Positions 23,460 to 34,306 of a DNA stretch of 64,000 bases are shown here, piece after piece. The DNA is from Schizochytrium sp. TIO01. Lineage: Eukaryota; Sar; Bigyra; Thraustochytrida; Thraustochytriidae. The notes under the pieces are model-generated. The model worked only from the letters and a program-made list of their open reading frames with translations. It searched no databases and was not told the DNA's origin. Where the stretch lies: assembly GCA_004764695.1 (NCBI GenBank), contig SMSO01000035.1:2478001-2542000 (forward strand), in the 5' to 3' direction. A program made the position numbers and the translations under genes. Each line of letters starts with the position of its first letter. Position 1 is the first letter of the stretch.

Positions 23460-26439
23460 ATGAGCGCCAGGACACCTCTTCTAGACGAGGCTCGCGCCGA
23501 AGACCTTGCTGAAAACATTCGTGGCAGCAGAAATGGGGATGATCAAGATCTTGACATCGACCACTTTGATAAGGTCGGTGGACAGGCTGACCTTGATCAG
23601 AGCATGCCCCCGGTTGGTGCCAGATTTTCCAGTGGAGCTGCCATGTTTGGAGGTCTTTCAACATCACCATCGCTTGGCGCACTTCGACTTCGTCGGCAGA
23701 ATTCGGGATCCTTTTTGCAGCAGCAAATGAGCACCCCTTTGGCACGGAGCCCGTTTGCGCATTACCTAGACTCAACAAAATTGCGGAGGAAACCTGGCCG
23801 GGGTGAGGATCTCTCTGGCAAACCTGGAGGAAACATGGCAGCTGGTACAGGCCGAGCGATGGCCTTCGGTTTCATCAACGGAGCTGTCATGATTCCAACA
23901 ATGGTAGGTTTTGCCTCCATCATCTACAAAGACCCGTTTTACACCGAGACGGAGCACAATTACTTGCCACAAGCCATCAAGCTTACTTTCTTGAGCTCAG
24001 CTATTCACCAGCTGTGCTTCGTCATCTTCAGCACCTTGCCGTTTGCAGTGGGCCAAGTCCAGGACGCAGGACTTATCTTCCTTTCGTCCATGGCTGTTAC
24101 CATTGTTGCCAACATGGGTGAAGGTGCTACGCCCAAGGAGATCATGACTACCACCGTTGTCAGCCTCTCTCTCTGCACAACCGTACTAGGACTCATGCTC
24201 ATCCTCACAGGAAAACTTCGTCTCGCGAGACTCATTCAATACCTCCCACTGCCTGTTGTTGGTGGATATTTGGCATTCATTGGACTATTCTGCGGCCTTA
24301 GTGGTCTCCATCTTACCACCGGTGCTCGCCTTGAGAGCGTTTTGGACCTTCCTAAGCTTGCAACAGGCCATAATATGCGTTTACTTGCACCATGTATCGC
24401 TGCCACCAGTTGGCTGTTCTACATCAATAAGTTCGCCAAGGGTAACAAATTTGCGTTGCCACTGTCACTCGCTGCAATGCCCATTCTCTTTTACATTGTT
24501 CTGCTCTTCTCTGGCCTCAGTCTCTCAGAGGCACGTGAACAGGGCTGGATAGCCATGCCAACTGAGGTGCCGCCATTCTATGAGGTTTTCACACTCTTCG
24601 ACTTTCGCAAGGTTCACTGGGGAGCAGCATTCCCGCGAGTTATCCCCACCTTTTTTGCAATGTTTGCTGTTGTTGCATTCGGATCTTCTCTCGATGTAGC
24701 GGCCATCCAGTTCGAGCTCGGTAAGCCGATGGACTATGACAGCGAATTGGTTACTGTTGGTATCTCGAATACTATCAGTGGTCTCACAGGTGGCTACACT
24801 GGCTCGTACATCTTTAGTCAGACTATTTTCACCTTACGTAACGGCATCCAACGCCGTATTTGTGGTATTGTTGTTGCTGCAGTCGAACTCGCATTGTTTT
24901 TACTGCCCATCGATCTTCTTAGCTTGCTTCCCCGCTTTTTCTTTGGATCTGTCCTTCTTTTTGTCTCCGTGGACTTGCTTTTGGAGTGGCTGGTACATTC
25001 ATACCATAATGTGGAGGTCCGCGAATATGTCCTTGTGTGGATTACATTTATTGCCATCAATATTTGGGGTCTAGAGCTCGGTATGACCATTGGCGTGATC
25101 TTCTCTTCGCTCCTTTTTGTGTATTCATACAGTCGCTCGAGCCGCCTTGAGTTCGTACCCAACCCTAGCAGCCACGCTGTGCGTAGTTACCACGACCGTA
25201 AGATCTTGGCTCGTTACAGCCCCCGCATTGCTGCTCTTCGCGTCCTTGGTTACCAATTCTTTGGCAACGTGATTGGTACAATTCTGAAAGTCCAAATGCA
25301 TGTTATCATCCGTAAGCCAGTGATTGCTGATCCACGTAGGCAAATCCAGTCAGACCAGGCACGTGCTTTGGACCTTGCTGTGGCTCAGCAGCGCGCCCAG
25401 CGTCTTCAGGATTCTCTTAATGACAACTCTGCGCACAACTCGCCGTTCTCCTCGCACTCGCCTTCCTCTGTTGATAGTCGCCAGACTCGGCGTAACGCTG
25501 GAGCCGGAGCTAGTTCCTACGCTACAGGAGCTCCGAAGGAAGGTCGCGGTAAGACTCGTACCTTGAGCGAGAGTGGCACTGACCCTGGCGCTCCCCGGGC
25601 AAGCAACTTAACTGCCAGCAATACCAATTCTAAGGGCGAACTTCAACGCCTCTACACGCCCTTGCCGAATACTCGTCTCACGGAGCCCCTTCCGCCAATG
25701 CCGGATGTGGACACACGGTATGTAATTCTGGATATGACGAATACTGCCGGCGTCGATGCCACGTCTGCACGCGCATGCTTCCTGACAATTCTCCAAAGTC
25801 TCAACAATCATGATGTTCAGCTCGTCTTTGCAGGCTTGTCGCCGCAAATTCAAGCAGTGCTTCGTAGGAACGGTGTCCTTGCACCTTTGCGGAATAGCGG
25901 AGGTAGTGGAAGCAGCGAATCTGGTGGTAGTGTCGACCCATTTGATGGTAGTGAGGACATTAGTATTGAAGATGTTGACGATGGAGCTTTTGCTATGGCT
26001 TTCCCTACTTTTGATGATGCCGTGCAGTACTGTGAGGAACGCATTCTTGGAGCTGTGGTGCAAAAGCGCAAAGAAAAACAAGATGACTTCTTCTCATCCA
26101 AGGTCTTGCGCGAAGTTCGTCAAAAGTATTTTAAGAAAATGCGATACCAACTTGGTACTCCTCTCTTGCAAAAGGGTAAACGTGCAGACTGCCTCTTTAT
26201 CATTGATTCTGGACGTGTTGCGAGGAAGGACATGGAGCGCTTTCTACTCTGGTGGTTCTATTGTTGGAATGGACGATTTCTTCATGCGCCAAAATTACTC
26301 TTACAGTGCTCAGGTTGTGGGGTCAGAGCCTGTGGTGGCTCAGACGTTAGAACGGGCTGATTTCGATCGTATGACCAAGGAAGATCCCGAGATGGCCCTT
26401 GCTCTGCAAGACGCACTGATTCGTGCTATGATCCGCTAG
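23460..26439 (+). CDS. SulP-family anion transporter with STAS and cNMP-binding-like domains (one apparent frameshift)
   Basis: ATG 23460 is the first Met of the frame. SulP/SLC26 proteins carry sulfate or other anions across membranes. This one resembles the fungal and protist subgroup (yeast YGR125W-like) that adds a cyclic-nucleotide-binding-like domain. The cytosolic N-terminus (1-130) is followed by a hydrophobic core of about ten or more segments (about 130-556), starting GFINGAVMIPTMVGFAS and including TLLAS-like and GGYTGSYIFS regions. A STAS domain runs from about residue 590 to 830, interrupted after its first strand by a Ser/Arg-rich insert of about 130 residues (25310-25700). The last 120 residues look like a cNMP-binding fold (LFIIDSGRV, then GSIVGMDDFF). 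These two pieces lie in different frames: frame one stops at 26360, and the matching frame continues to 26439. Skipping one T in the TTT at 26241-26243 joins them, giving about 992 aa. Sequence error or recent damage is likely. Confidence 0.88.
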
Positions 26440-26893
26440 TTCTTTGGTGTTAGAATCTTTAGACTCGTCTTTCAAAATGTGTGATGTCCCCGTCGCGTCT
26501 AAGAGGCAGACAAAAGTTTTGATTGTTGCGGAGCCTTCGGCACGACCATTCTTCTTCAAACATGAGTTGTGCCAATCTTTATCATGTATGAAATAGCTGC
26601 AAGTAAAATCAAACAAACATCACATCTCAAGTCTTACCACGTTTTAAAGTCTCTCTACTATTTGTTGAATGTTATCGCTATCACTTGTGTATTCCTGTCC
26701 CGTTACTTTTTTTCAAAAGGATTGGACTACTATGATATACAGAATTTTTGACTGATGAACATAGAAATTCATCTTCAAAAACAATATTGGTGCACTATCC
26801 TGACCGTAAACACCCCGGGGAATGACAATCTGCAGAGGTGGCGGCAGGACACCAGGGCAATATTGTCAAGTTAGAAAAAAAAAGAAGAGGTAG
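26440..26893. other. 3' flank of the transporter gene
   Basis: No gene seen. Presumably holds the 3' untranslated region of the transporter; an A+G-rich run at about 26875-26905 borders the following pseudogene. Confidence 0.5.
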
Positions 26894-27511
26894 TTTAAAG
26901 AAAGTGGTGACATCTGCAGACTGGAAAAGTTTATCCTTGGAGTGTTATCACGGGTTGATATCAATGATATTATCAATGATATTCTAATTCAGCTAAGTGT
27001 AGATAGGGAGTTTATACTAGCTGCTTTAAAACGTTACGCTGATTATATAATTCATGTTAACCCAATTTTCTGAAAGGATAAAGAAATCATGCTTCAGCTT
27101 GTCGAGGAAAAGCCAGAGTATCTTGAGTTGATTGTCGAAGATAAAACAAAAAATCCATTAAAATGGGATATGGAGATCAATGTATCTGCAATCAAGCTGG
27201 CGAGTAACAGAATTTTGGTGCATCCCAAAATGCGGAAGAATGTAGACGTTGCAAAATTAATCATACTAATCAACCCTCATAATTTCTTCCCTCGTTTCTC
27301 AAAGTTAATTAAGTAAGATAAGAATTTGATTATTTTGGCCATGCAAGCGGGTGCGAGGGAGAAGATACTTGCTTTAACTACAGGTCGCATTCGCGGAGAT
27401 AAAGAATTTATCAAAGAACTACTTACGATTAATCCGCACAAATTTCAGTACGGGTCGTTAGAAATTAAGCAGGATCAGGAAATGGTCATCCTAATAATTT
27501 TTACTGGGTAG
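26894..27511 (+). pseudogene. DUF4116-type repeat protein, decayed
   Basis: A single frame, interrupted only by TGA at 27071 and TAA at 27314, spells repeated units of the DUF4116 style (Asp-Arg/Lys-Glu followed by a hydrophobic helix, then a segment ending in Asn/Pro). Examples are VDREFILAALKRYADYI, KDKEIMLQLVEEKPEYLEL, NVDVAKLIILINPHNFF, GDKEFIKELLTINPHKF and KQDQEMVILIIF. DUF4116 repeats are abundant in some stramenopiles and algae; their function is unknown. There is no good start codon, and both in-frame stops would truncate the protein, so this is a relic. An alternative is several exons with in-frame introns, but no GT-AG pairs flank the stops convincingly. Confidence 0.7.
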
Positions 27512-28660
27512 ACCCTATAGGCGTGGTAGAAGAGGTGATAGAAGTTGTTCCATGTTGACGACCTCGCAAACATGGCTTACAAATTCTGAGCAAATTATGT
27601 CTTGTTTTTTCGACAGCGTCCGGCTTGGCGCAAGAATTTGCGCGACTCTTCTAGTTTGGTGTATGTTTGATCTACTAGGTTTTGCTTGCAGCCCAAAATC
27701 CGCCCTGCATTTAAACTAGGTAATCTTCGATGAGCGAGGTCTTTGGACCCAACATTTTGATAGTCATATGGAAAAAAAGATCTAGTTTGTCGTCTGGTGC
27801 AGGAGGTGTTGGTACCAGGTATATTGCAACACTTGACATGTTATTGCCACAAAAGTGATGCTACCTTAAGGAATAGTATACAAGCGCTTCATTTATAACT
27901 CTTGTATTCTGGTCTTTAAAAAGAAGGTGCAAAAAGAGTCGAAATAATCTCTTGCAAGTAAACATTCAGATTTCTGATGATCCGTGTTATCGGAAATTGT
28001 GTGGAATATAAAAACATGAACAAGAAAAAGAAGCGAGGTTTAAATTAGTCTTTTAGAAAATGCGCCTCCGTTGCCATGAAGCCTGGCAAGGAGAACAAAT
28101 TTGACTAGGCACTATGATGATCATGAATGCTAGGACCTTGAAGACTACGATGAGAGCGACAATGCATGCCTCCTGTAGTAAGAAATAACAAGTACTAAAA
28201 TTCAATAAAAGTCTATGACAGCTGCAAAAATAGATATGGCAACATTAGAGGTCTCAAAACATGTTAAGGGTTTCTGGACCTCGCGAGTTTTGGGACAACC
28301 ATTTGACTTCAGAGACCTCAAATTGCCGATAGAAGAAATGAGTCAACCCAAGATGCGGAATCTTTTCATGGTGGTTGAGGAATAGCATCCAGGTCAAATT
28401 TTAACATATCCACTCTCTCTATTTTGAAGCAGGGCACTGGGGCAAACATCTGAACAGAGGTTACAACGTCTCTGGGGTCTCTAGTTATTTGAGAAAATTG
28501 CTGGGTTTACTAAGATTGCACATTTCAAGCACGCAGATCGTAGAAATAACATGTTGGCGCTTTAAATGAATAGAATAACTTCTCTCACAACTGTCAACGA
28601 AAGAAAGAGGTACTGATAAAAACAAAAAACTAAGTCATTGAATATTACATGCCCGATACC
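27512..28660. other. Intergenic, A+T-rich
   Basis: Nothing recognisable. It lies between the DUF4116 relic and the 3' end of the purine nucleoside phosphorylase gene, whose 3' untranslated region must lie at the right-hand end. Confidence 0.6.
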
Positions 28661-29722
28661 TTAGTTGCCAGCGAGTTTCTTGAGCTCTGCAAGCTGGATC
28701 ATGGCATCAAGAGGGGTCATGGAGTTGAGGTCAAGTCCCTTAATGCGGTCTACAATGGCAGAGGGAGAAGAGGCCGAGGAGGGACCCTTAGCGAGCGTTG
28801 CATCACCAGCTGTGCCAGCCTCTACAAGGCGGCTTTCAATCTGAGAGAGGGAATCCTTGTCAAGCTTCGAAATGACGGCACGCACAAGTTGCTGGATCTG
28901 CTCTCCGCGCAACTCCACAGTCTCCAGGACCTCTTCGTGCGAGGCCACAGGACCCGTATCACCAGGCAAGCGAACAGAGTTGGTGATAAGAGACAGTCCG
29001 AGAACACGAATGCCACAGTGGCGAGCAACAGCAACTTCGGGAACGGTAGACATACCTACAGCATCACCGCCCATGTTAAGGACCATGCGAGACTCGGCTC
29101 CAGTCTCATATGTAGGTCCAGAAACCATAACGTATGTACCAAAACGACGCATGAAAGAGCTCATGCCAAGAGAATCAGCAGTCTCCCAGGTCAGTTGACG
29201 CAAAGCAACATCGTAGGCGTTGGACATGGGCGGGAAGCGAGCACCTCCGAAGGTATCATCGTTGAGGCCTACCAAAGGGTGCTTTCCAGCTAGCAAAGGG
29301 AATCCAATGTGGTCGGAAATGATCATGAGGTCACCAACCGAGAATCCACGGTTTACGCCACCTGCAGCGTTAGTAACGATGAGCATCTCCACACCGAGGT
29401 GGCGCATAAGCTTGACCGGGAGAGTCACAGTCTTCATGGAGTGACCTTCATAAGAGTGAAAACGTCCACGCATGAGGACGACATCAACCTTGTCGACCTT
29501 GCCAAACACAAGCTCGCCGGTATGACCAGCGATAGTAGTTTGGGGAAAATGAGGGATTTCAGAGTAGTCCACGACGAGCTTGTCATCGAGGGCGTTCACG
29601 AGGCCGCTAAGACCGGATCCGCAGATAACACCGACTGTGGGCTTAATGTCACCGACACGACCCTTAAGAAACTCAGCAGCATCCTGCAAGTTCTTCTTCT
29701 CTTCTTCGAAAGCAGCCTGCAT
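28661..29722 (-). CDS. PNP: Purine nucleoside phosphorylase (trimeric PNP class)
   Basis: The protein is 353 aa from ATG 29722, single exon. PNP splits inosine or guanosine with phosphate into the base and ribose-1-phosphate, in cytosolic purine salvage. Family residues are easily found: phosphate-loop GSGLSG (35-40), H67 in AGHTGE, the RFHSYEGH block (H89, Y91, E92), NAAGG (118-122), GPTYETGAE (Y205, E206), GMSTVPE (M224), SLITNSV (N248) and SHEEV (H262). The Lys after the purine-binding Asn in human PNP is Ser here. The length exceeds the usual 280-290 aa because of a C-terminal tail of about 55 residues, rich in Ala/Ser, that ends in a predicted helix (MIQLAELKKLAGN). Codon usage is more G+C-rich than its surroundings, consistent with good expression. 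The gene converges with the upstream transporter. Confidence 0.96.
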   Translation of the reverse strand: MQAAFEEEKKNLQDAAEFLKGRVGDIKPTVGVICGSGLSGLVNALDDKLVVDYSEIPHFPQTTIAGHTGELVFGKVDKVDVVLMRGRFHSYEGHSMKTVTLPVKLMRHLGVEMLIVTNAAGGVNRGFSVGDLMIISDHIGFPLLAGKHPLVGLNDDTFGGARFPPMSNAYDVALRQLTWETADSLGMSSFMRRFGTYVMVSGPTYETGAESRMVLNMGGDAVGMSTVPEVAVARHCGIRVLGLSLITNSVRLPGDTGPVASHEEVLETVELRGEQIQQLVRAVISKLDKDSLSQIESRLVEAGTAGDATLAKGPSSASSPSAIVDRIKGLDLNSMTPLDAMIQLAELKKLAGN

Positions 29723-30950
29723 ATTGACTTAGATATATTCAAGTCCTTTTCGTTTTACACGAATCCTCGGAAACCTTCAGGTCCTTCTTTGCAAGCAAGT
29801 GGACACACTAGAATCGCTTCCTTAGAGCAAGAAACGCTGTCAACGGTTTTCCAGAGTGTTCTTGCTTCTCTGAGAAAGGGATGCTGCACCTGACCGTGAG
29901 TCTGATTTCGTGGCGTTGTCCGCACTTCTTTGAGCAACGGAGAGTTCGACTTTTGTTGTCTGCATCGATCTAATTTGTGTATCAAAAGAAGCGAAAGAAA
30001 GAGTATTCATGATCTCAAGGATATTCTGGCTTTACAAGGGCGGAAGATATGAGCCCTTTAATAGGTCTCTTTCATGGCTTGAGAATCCCCCATTCAATCG
30101 CTCTATCATCGCAGGGAAACGTCTTGAAGCAACTGTCGAGCTTGCGTTCTATGTACCTGGGCTGCATGTTAGGTCGGAAAATATATTTTTCAGGCCTAGT
30201 GAACTCAGGAAATTGTTAAAGTTGAATAAAAAACTCAAGAACAAAGTGCCGCGTGTGGGCGGAGTATTCTTGTTACTTCCCTGGCACCCTAATACTATTC
30301 TTATTTGGTAAATTATAGTACTTTGTATTTTGCGTATCGTTTCACGTGAAGATTGCCTAATGTGGCCTCGAAGAGTTGACGACGCTTCGGGGGAACATTC
30401 GTAGACAAACTCTAGTCTGGGATGTGCGCAAGCAGGCTGACAAATGCTTTGCAGAAGGTAGTTTATAATATGCAAGAGATGATTAAATCTATAGCACGTC
30501 TGCTGACTTTGTTCAACCATGAAAACAGAGATGCATATACCACCTGAAATGGAAGATGTATTCATATGAATATAAGATAGAATATCCGGCATCCAGGAGA
30601 AGTTACGCAAAAGTGTGATAAAAGAAACGAACTCCAGGTGCATGGAGAAGGCTATATTCTGAATCTTGCTGATCTCAATGAATATAATATCAAGTCTAAC
30701 GAGACTCATCCCCACTGGCATGAAGAGATTTGGATACTTGCAAGAAACGAAATAGAATACGTTTGCAGAGGAATTTATTATTCGTTTGCTATGGCTACCC
30801 AAACGCGAAGAAGTCATAAGTGAGTAGGGGTGACTCAAAATGTCTGCAAAATCTTTGCGGATAGAACCTTCCTGGTTTCTTTCTTATAAGCACCAAACTG
30901 GGATAGTCGGTATGATTCTAGATATGAAGCAAATTTCGGTTGCCACGGTT
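29723..30950. other. Upstream flank of PNP; no clear gene
   Basis: Contains the PNP promoter and leader on the minus strand. Open frames on both strands overlap each other (plus 30009-30311; minus 30149-30838, starting at ATG 30838) and match no family I know. A plus-strand stretch at 30630-30823 reads as a plausible protein piece (SNETHPHWHEEIWILARN) but has no continuation. I regard these as chance or relic sequence. Confidence 0.5.
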
Positions 30951-31640
30951 CTATAATAAATCGTACACCCTCACATAGGTTGTCAAGGAATCACCTACAG
31001 ATTCAGCCTTATCATGGAAAGCATGTCTAGCCTTTGCTGCGAGACCAGCTGAATTTATATCCTGCTCATCAACACCGACGATTGCGATTCTAGACAGCGG
31101 GTGAGCTTCGCGCCAGTATTTTGTGAAGAAGTGATCATAATATTTATCTTGGAAATCTGAAACATCGTTGTCTGTCATAAAAGTGTTTCCATATTGAATT
31201 AAGAGAGCTTTGACTGTGCTAGATTCGAGTTGATGAAACCTCTGTTGATACCCTGTCTTGTCGCTCAGTACCGGGGTACTCCTCCAAGTAATATAGCGCA
31301 AAACTGCAACACGATGAAAAAGCATCTTGAAGACTCTCTTCAGAATTGGACCATCCATAGGGAAGTGGATTCGACGCAGTTTTAGCAATGCCATATCTCA
31401 TGTTAAAAAATCAAGAGTCATATCGAGATAGAAAAGAATCTGCTGCAAGGTCGTACTCTATAGGTAGTGCACTCGATTTTCTACCAACGCAACCAAAAAC
31501 CACTCCAAATTGTCCATTTGATATAACAATCGTGTTATCCGCGCAAAGATACCTTTTGAATAGGGATATAATGTCGTTACATTTGTACCCACTTGCATTG
31601 TGATAACTTGCTCACCCGTGTCGATTATCGAGTAACTTCA
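30951..31640 (-). pseudogene. Decayed protein-coding gene of unknown family
   Basis: Three consecutive minus-strand segments in different frames read like protein. About 31640-31430 includes ASYHNASGYKCNDIISLFKR and NGQFGVVFGCVGRKSSALP, ending at a stop. The next, 31401-31219, includes NPLPYGWSNSEESLQDAF. The third, 31394-30951 (147 codons from ATG 31394), includes ESSTVKALLIQYGN and YYDHFFTKYWREAHPLSRIA. Their order is collinear, as expected of one gene broken by frameshifts and a stop. I do not recognise the family. A spliced gene is possible, but the gaps are too short for introns of the size seen elsewhere in the window. Confidence 0.45.
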
Positions 31641-32599
31641 AACTTGAGACCATTTATCTTACTTCGTCTAAAAGTTTAGAAAATATGCTCAAAATTGCTT
31701 ACTTTCCTTTATTGATTATTCATTTATGAAGTAACCAAGTCCAGGAAATACTTCTCTATACAAAATGTCTTTCATTTACTTGTATAATCTTGCGTCATTT
31801 TGATTGTCCAAGCGCGGAAACCTAGGTAGCTTTACCAAGGTTTGCAAATTGTTGAGAATAGTCTATTATTAGTTTCTATGCGATTTTAAATATACAAATT
31901 CAATCATAGTTAATGTGCAACTATAAAACACTATTGTATATACCTTGTCAGAAGACCTAATGCTAGTAGACTTCATTATTTTCAGTGGAAGTAGAGGAAA
32001 GTTATCAGTGTGTGTTCTTGCTAAAACCAGTAACAGAATCCATTAAGAGTTTTAGATTTAAAGCTTAATGCCATCTCACGTCTCACAGTACAAGCTATAT
32101 ATATGACAAAGTGCATATCGAACCATTCTCTAACACAATGCTTTTGTGAGGAGAAGTTGAAAATTTCCACAGATTTTCGCCTGTTCTCTCCTGTGCTCTC
32201 TATCCCCCCTGCATACTTTTTTTCGTTGCTGCAGATGTGCCTAAACCTCAATCGGAACTAATTCTCAACTATTGGATTCTTAAACCTCAGTCAGAACTGA
32301 TCCTCTTCTAAAAGATTCTTGAATCCAGTGGGAACTAACTCTCAAGTGTTTGCTTCTTAAAACCCTACTTGGTCGGAACTAAATCTCAGCAGATTTACAA
32401 AGTTGCGGTGTGACAATATATAAAAAACTAAAAAAAACTTTTTAAAAATGGTACCAGAGTTCTCTTGGTACCAGTTTAATAATAAGGTCCCACTTTCGAT
32501 TGGTAATGTAGGGGAGGCAATCAAAACTTGGAGAGCTCTTGGGCGTGTGATAATTTTGCACGCGTTCTCAATACCAGTTCTAGAGGAATCCAAGACACA
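31641..32599. other. Intergenic region upstream of TRM13
   Basis: A+T-rich with no gene. At about 32245-32385 a degenerate repeat recurs (GTCAGAACTGATCCTC, GGGAACTAACTCTCAA, TCGGAACTAAATCTCA; core GGAACTAA-TCTCA), spaced 40-60 bp apart. It may be promoter-related or a small relic. Confidence 0.5.
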
Positions 32600-34306
32600 A
32601 TGAGTGACGCCGTAGAAAAGACGAGTCCCGCTGTAGACAGCAAGGAGCTTAGAAAACTTGAAAAGCGCAACCGGCGTCTTGAGAGGAGAAAACATGAGCT
32701 GGTGGACGCAAAGAAACGTGGTGGTGCAAGAGGACCTCGACCTGGGTGTTGCGAGTTCTTTATAAAAGGCAAAAACCGATACTGTGGCGTGGCGAAAGCG
32801 GAAAATTCTACATTTTGCGCTCATCATGGCGGTGCTCAGGAAAAAGGTAAACGTGTTCCATGCCCTCTGGACCCCACTCACGACGTTTACACAGACCAGC
32901 TTCGCAAGCACCTGCAGAAATGTGCGTCGATTCAGCAAACCGCAGTATGGACCTCCAAGCCTTATTATGCACCTGGCCTTCAGGATAGGCCTGACACAGA
33001 CGGTTTAAGCGGCGTGCAAGGTGAGCTTGCCCCCAAACAGACCACTCGCACCATGGCTGACTTTTCAGATGTGGAACGCATCACAATGATTGGACGTCTT
33101 GATGATCTCGAATGCAAAATCTTGTCCCATGTCAAGTCTGAGAGCAGAGCACGTGATCTTATTCAGTCTTCTGATGCACTGGTGTTACCTATCGAAGAAA
33201 GACACTCAAAGGAGTGTGAAAATGGTGTTCCTCAGGAGGGCCACATCGAAGGTGAATCGTTAGACAGTGGCGAGGTAAAGGAGCCGCTGAGGGCCCAAGA
33301 CACAACGGCGAAAGCACAAGAACCCCACTCTAATAAGATAAAAGGCGCTGCTAAACACCATAACCAAGAATCTGTTATCATGAGGTGTGTTCGGGCTTTA
33401 GTTTCAGGACCCTCATGCACGCTACCTAACAATTTGTGCCTCCTGGATATGGGTGCTGGCAAAGGCGCACTTTCATTGCATGCCAAGGACCAATTTGAGG
33501 ATGTAAAAGAGTTATCCCACATCCTTGTAGATCGTAGAGCCTTTAGTTATAAGAAGGATCCACTTATTGCAGCAAGTGCACATCGATTCGAGAGGATTAA
33601 AATGGACTTGCGAGATATTGACCTTTGGAAGGTTCCAACGTTAGAGGCCCTACCCGCGGATGGACGAGCTGTCCTTATTGCAAAACATTTGTGTGGGGTT
33701 GCAACTTGTTTTGCTCTGCGAGGCGCTGCGTCTCCTCAGATATGCAACGGCAAGGCCGTCGATGCTATTGTTGTTGCTCTTTGCTGCCACGGTGCGTGCA
33801 CATGGGACGGGTTCCTTGATCGAGATATCTTGAAACTGCTTGGACTTTCTCGCGCTGATTTTGAACTTATTAAGTCGATGGCAGGCTGGGCAATTGATCA
33901 TGATGTGCAATGCTGTGACAATGAATATTGTGAAGGTACTGGTGAGGAGAATAATTCGCCTGGAGGGAAACGAAGGGGGGGCAGCAAAGAAGTAAAGTTT
34001 GAGTCTGAGCAAGGCGAAGAAACTGCAACTAAGAAAGCGCGTCTGCAGCGTGATGCTCCGTGCTCCGAGACTGAAGCAGAACAAATTTATGATTCGTTGA
34101 CGCGACCTGAGCGACAACGTATTGGTTTGCAATGTAAGAACATTCTCAACCTTGCCCGTGTGCATTATCTTCAAGCTCAAGGATATGACGCATGCCTGCA
34201 AACTTACACAGATGCAAACATGACTAAAGAGAATACCTTGTTGATAGCCTTGAGGCAGAGGGATACTTCGAAATCTGTGCTTCCAGATGAAACTTGGTCA
34301 TCATAA
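32600..34306 (+). CDS. TRM13: tRNA:m4X modification enzyme TRM13 (tRNA position-4 2'-O-methyltransferase)
   Basis: The protein is 568 aa from ATG 32600, single exon. TRM13 methylates the 2'-OH of nucleotide 4 in the acceptor stem of eukaryotic tRNAs, using S-adenosylmethionine. The family layout is complete. A basic N-terminal helix (15-40) comes first, then the TRM13-type CCCH finger (C51, C62 and C73, with H75/H76 in CAHHGG). Next is a CHHC finger of U11-48K type (C88, H94, H104, C108 in CPLDPTHDVY). The methyltransferase domain contains LLDMGAGKGALSLH (about 281-294), IAKHLCGVAT (about 360), VVALCCHGACTW (about 393) and a C-terminal block near 520-560 ending YTDANMTKENTLLIAL. An acidic/basic low-complexity insert of about 60 residues precedes the last block. 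The start is the only ATG upstream of the first finger in frame. Confidence 0.95.
   Translation: MSDAVEKTSPAVDSKELRKLEKRNRRLERRKHELVDAKKRGGARGPRPGCCEFFIKGKNRYCGVAKAENSTFCAHHGGAQEKGKRVPCPLDPTHDVYTDQLRKHLQKCASIQQTAVWTSKPYYAPGLQDRPDTDGLSGVQGELAPKQTTRTMADFSDVERITMIGRLDDLECKILSHVKSESRARDLIQSSDALVLPIEERHSKECENGVPQEGHIEGESLDSGEVKEPLRAQDTTAKAQEPHSNKIKGAAKHHNQESVIMRCVRALVSGPSCTLPNNLCLLDMGAGKGALSLHAKDQFEDVKELSHILVDRRAFSYKKDPLIAASAHRFERIKMDLRDIDLWKVPTLEALPADGRAVLIAKHLCGVATCFALRGAASPQICNGKAVDAIVVALCCHGACTWDGFLDRDILKLLGLSRADFELIKSMAGWAIDHDVQCCDNEYCEGTGEENNSPGGKRRGGSKEVKFESEQGEETATKKARLQRDAPCSETEAEQIYDSLTRPERQRIGLQCKNILNLARVHYLQAQGYDACLQTYTDANMTKENTLLIALRQRDTSKSVLPDETWSS

Noticed and set aside
25608-26439. 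Minus-strand frame (25608-26081) and the second plus frame (25810-26439) in the transporter
   Set aside because: The minus frame is a shadow; the plus frame is real coding only after about 26241, where it continues the transporter.
28649-29893. Long plus-strand frames opposite the PNP gene
   Set aside because: Antisense shadows of the well-supported PNP coding sequence.
30149-30838. 229-codon minus-strand frame
   Set aside because: No family match, A+T-rich composition, and an equally plausible peptide on the opposite strand; not enough to call a gene.
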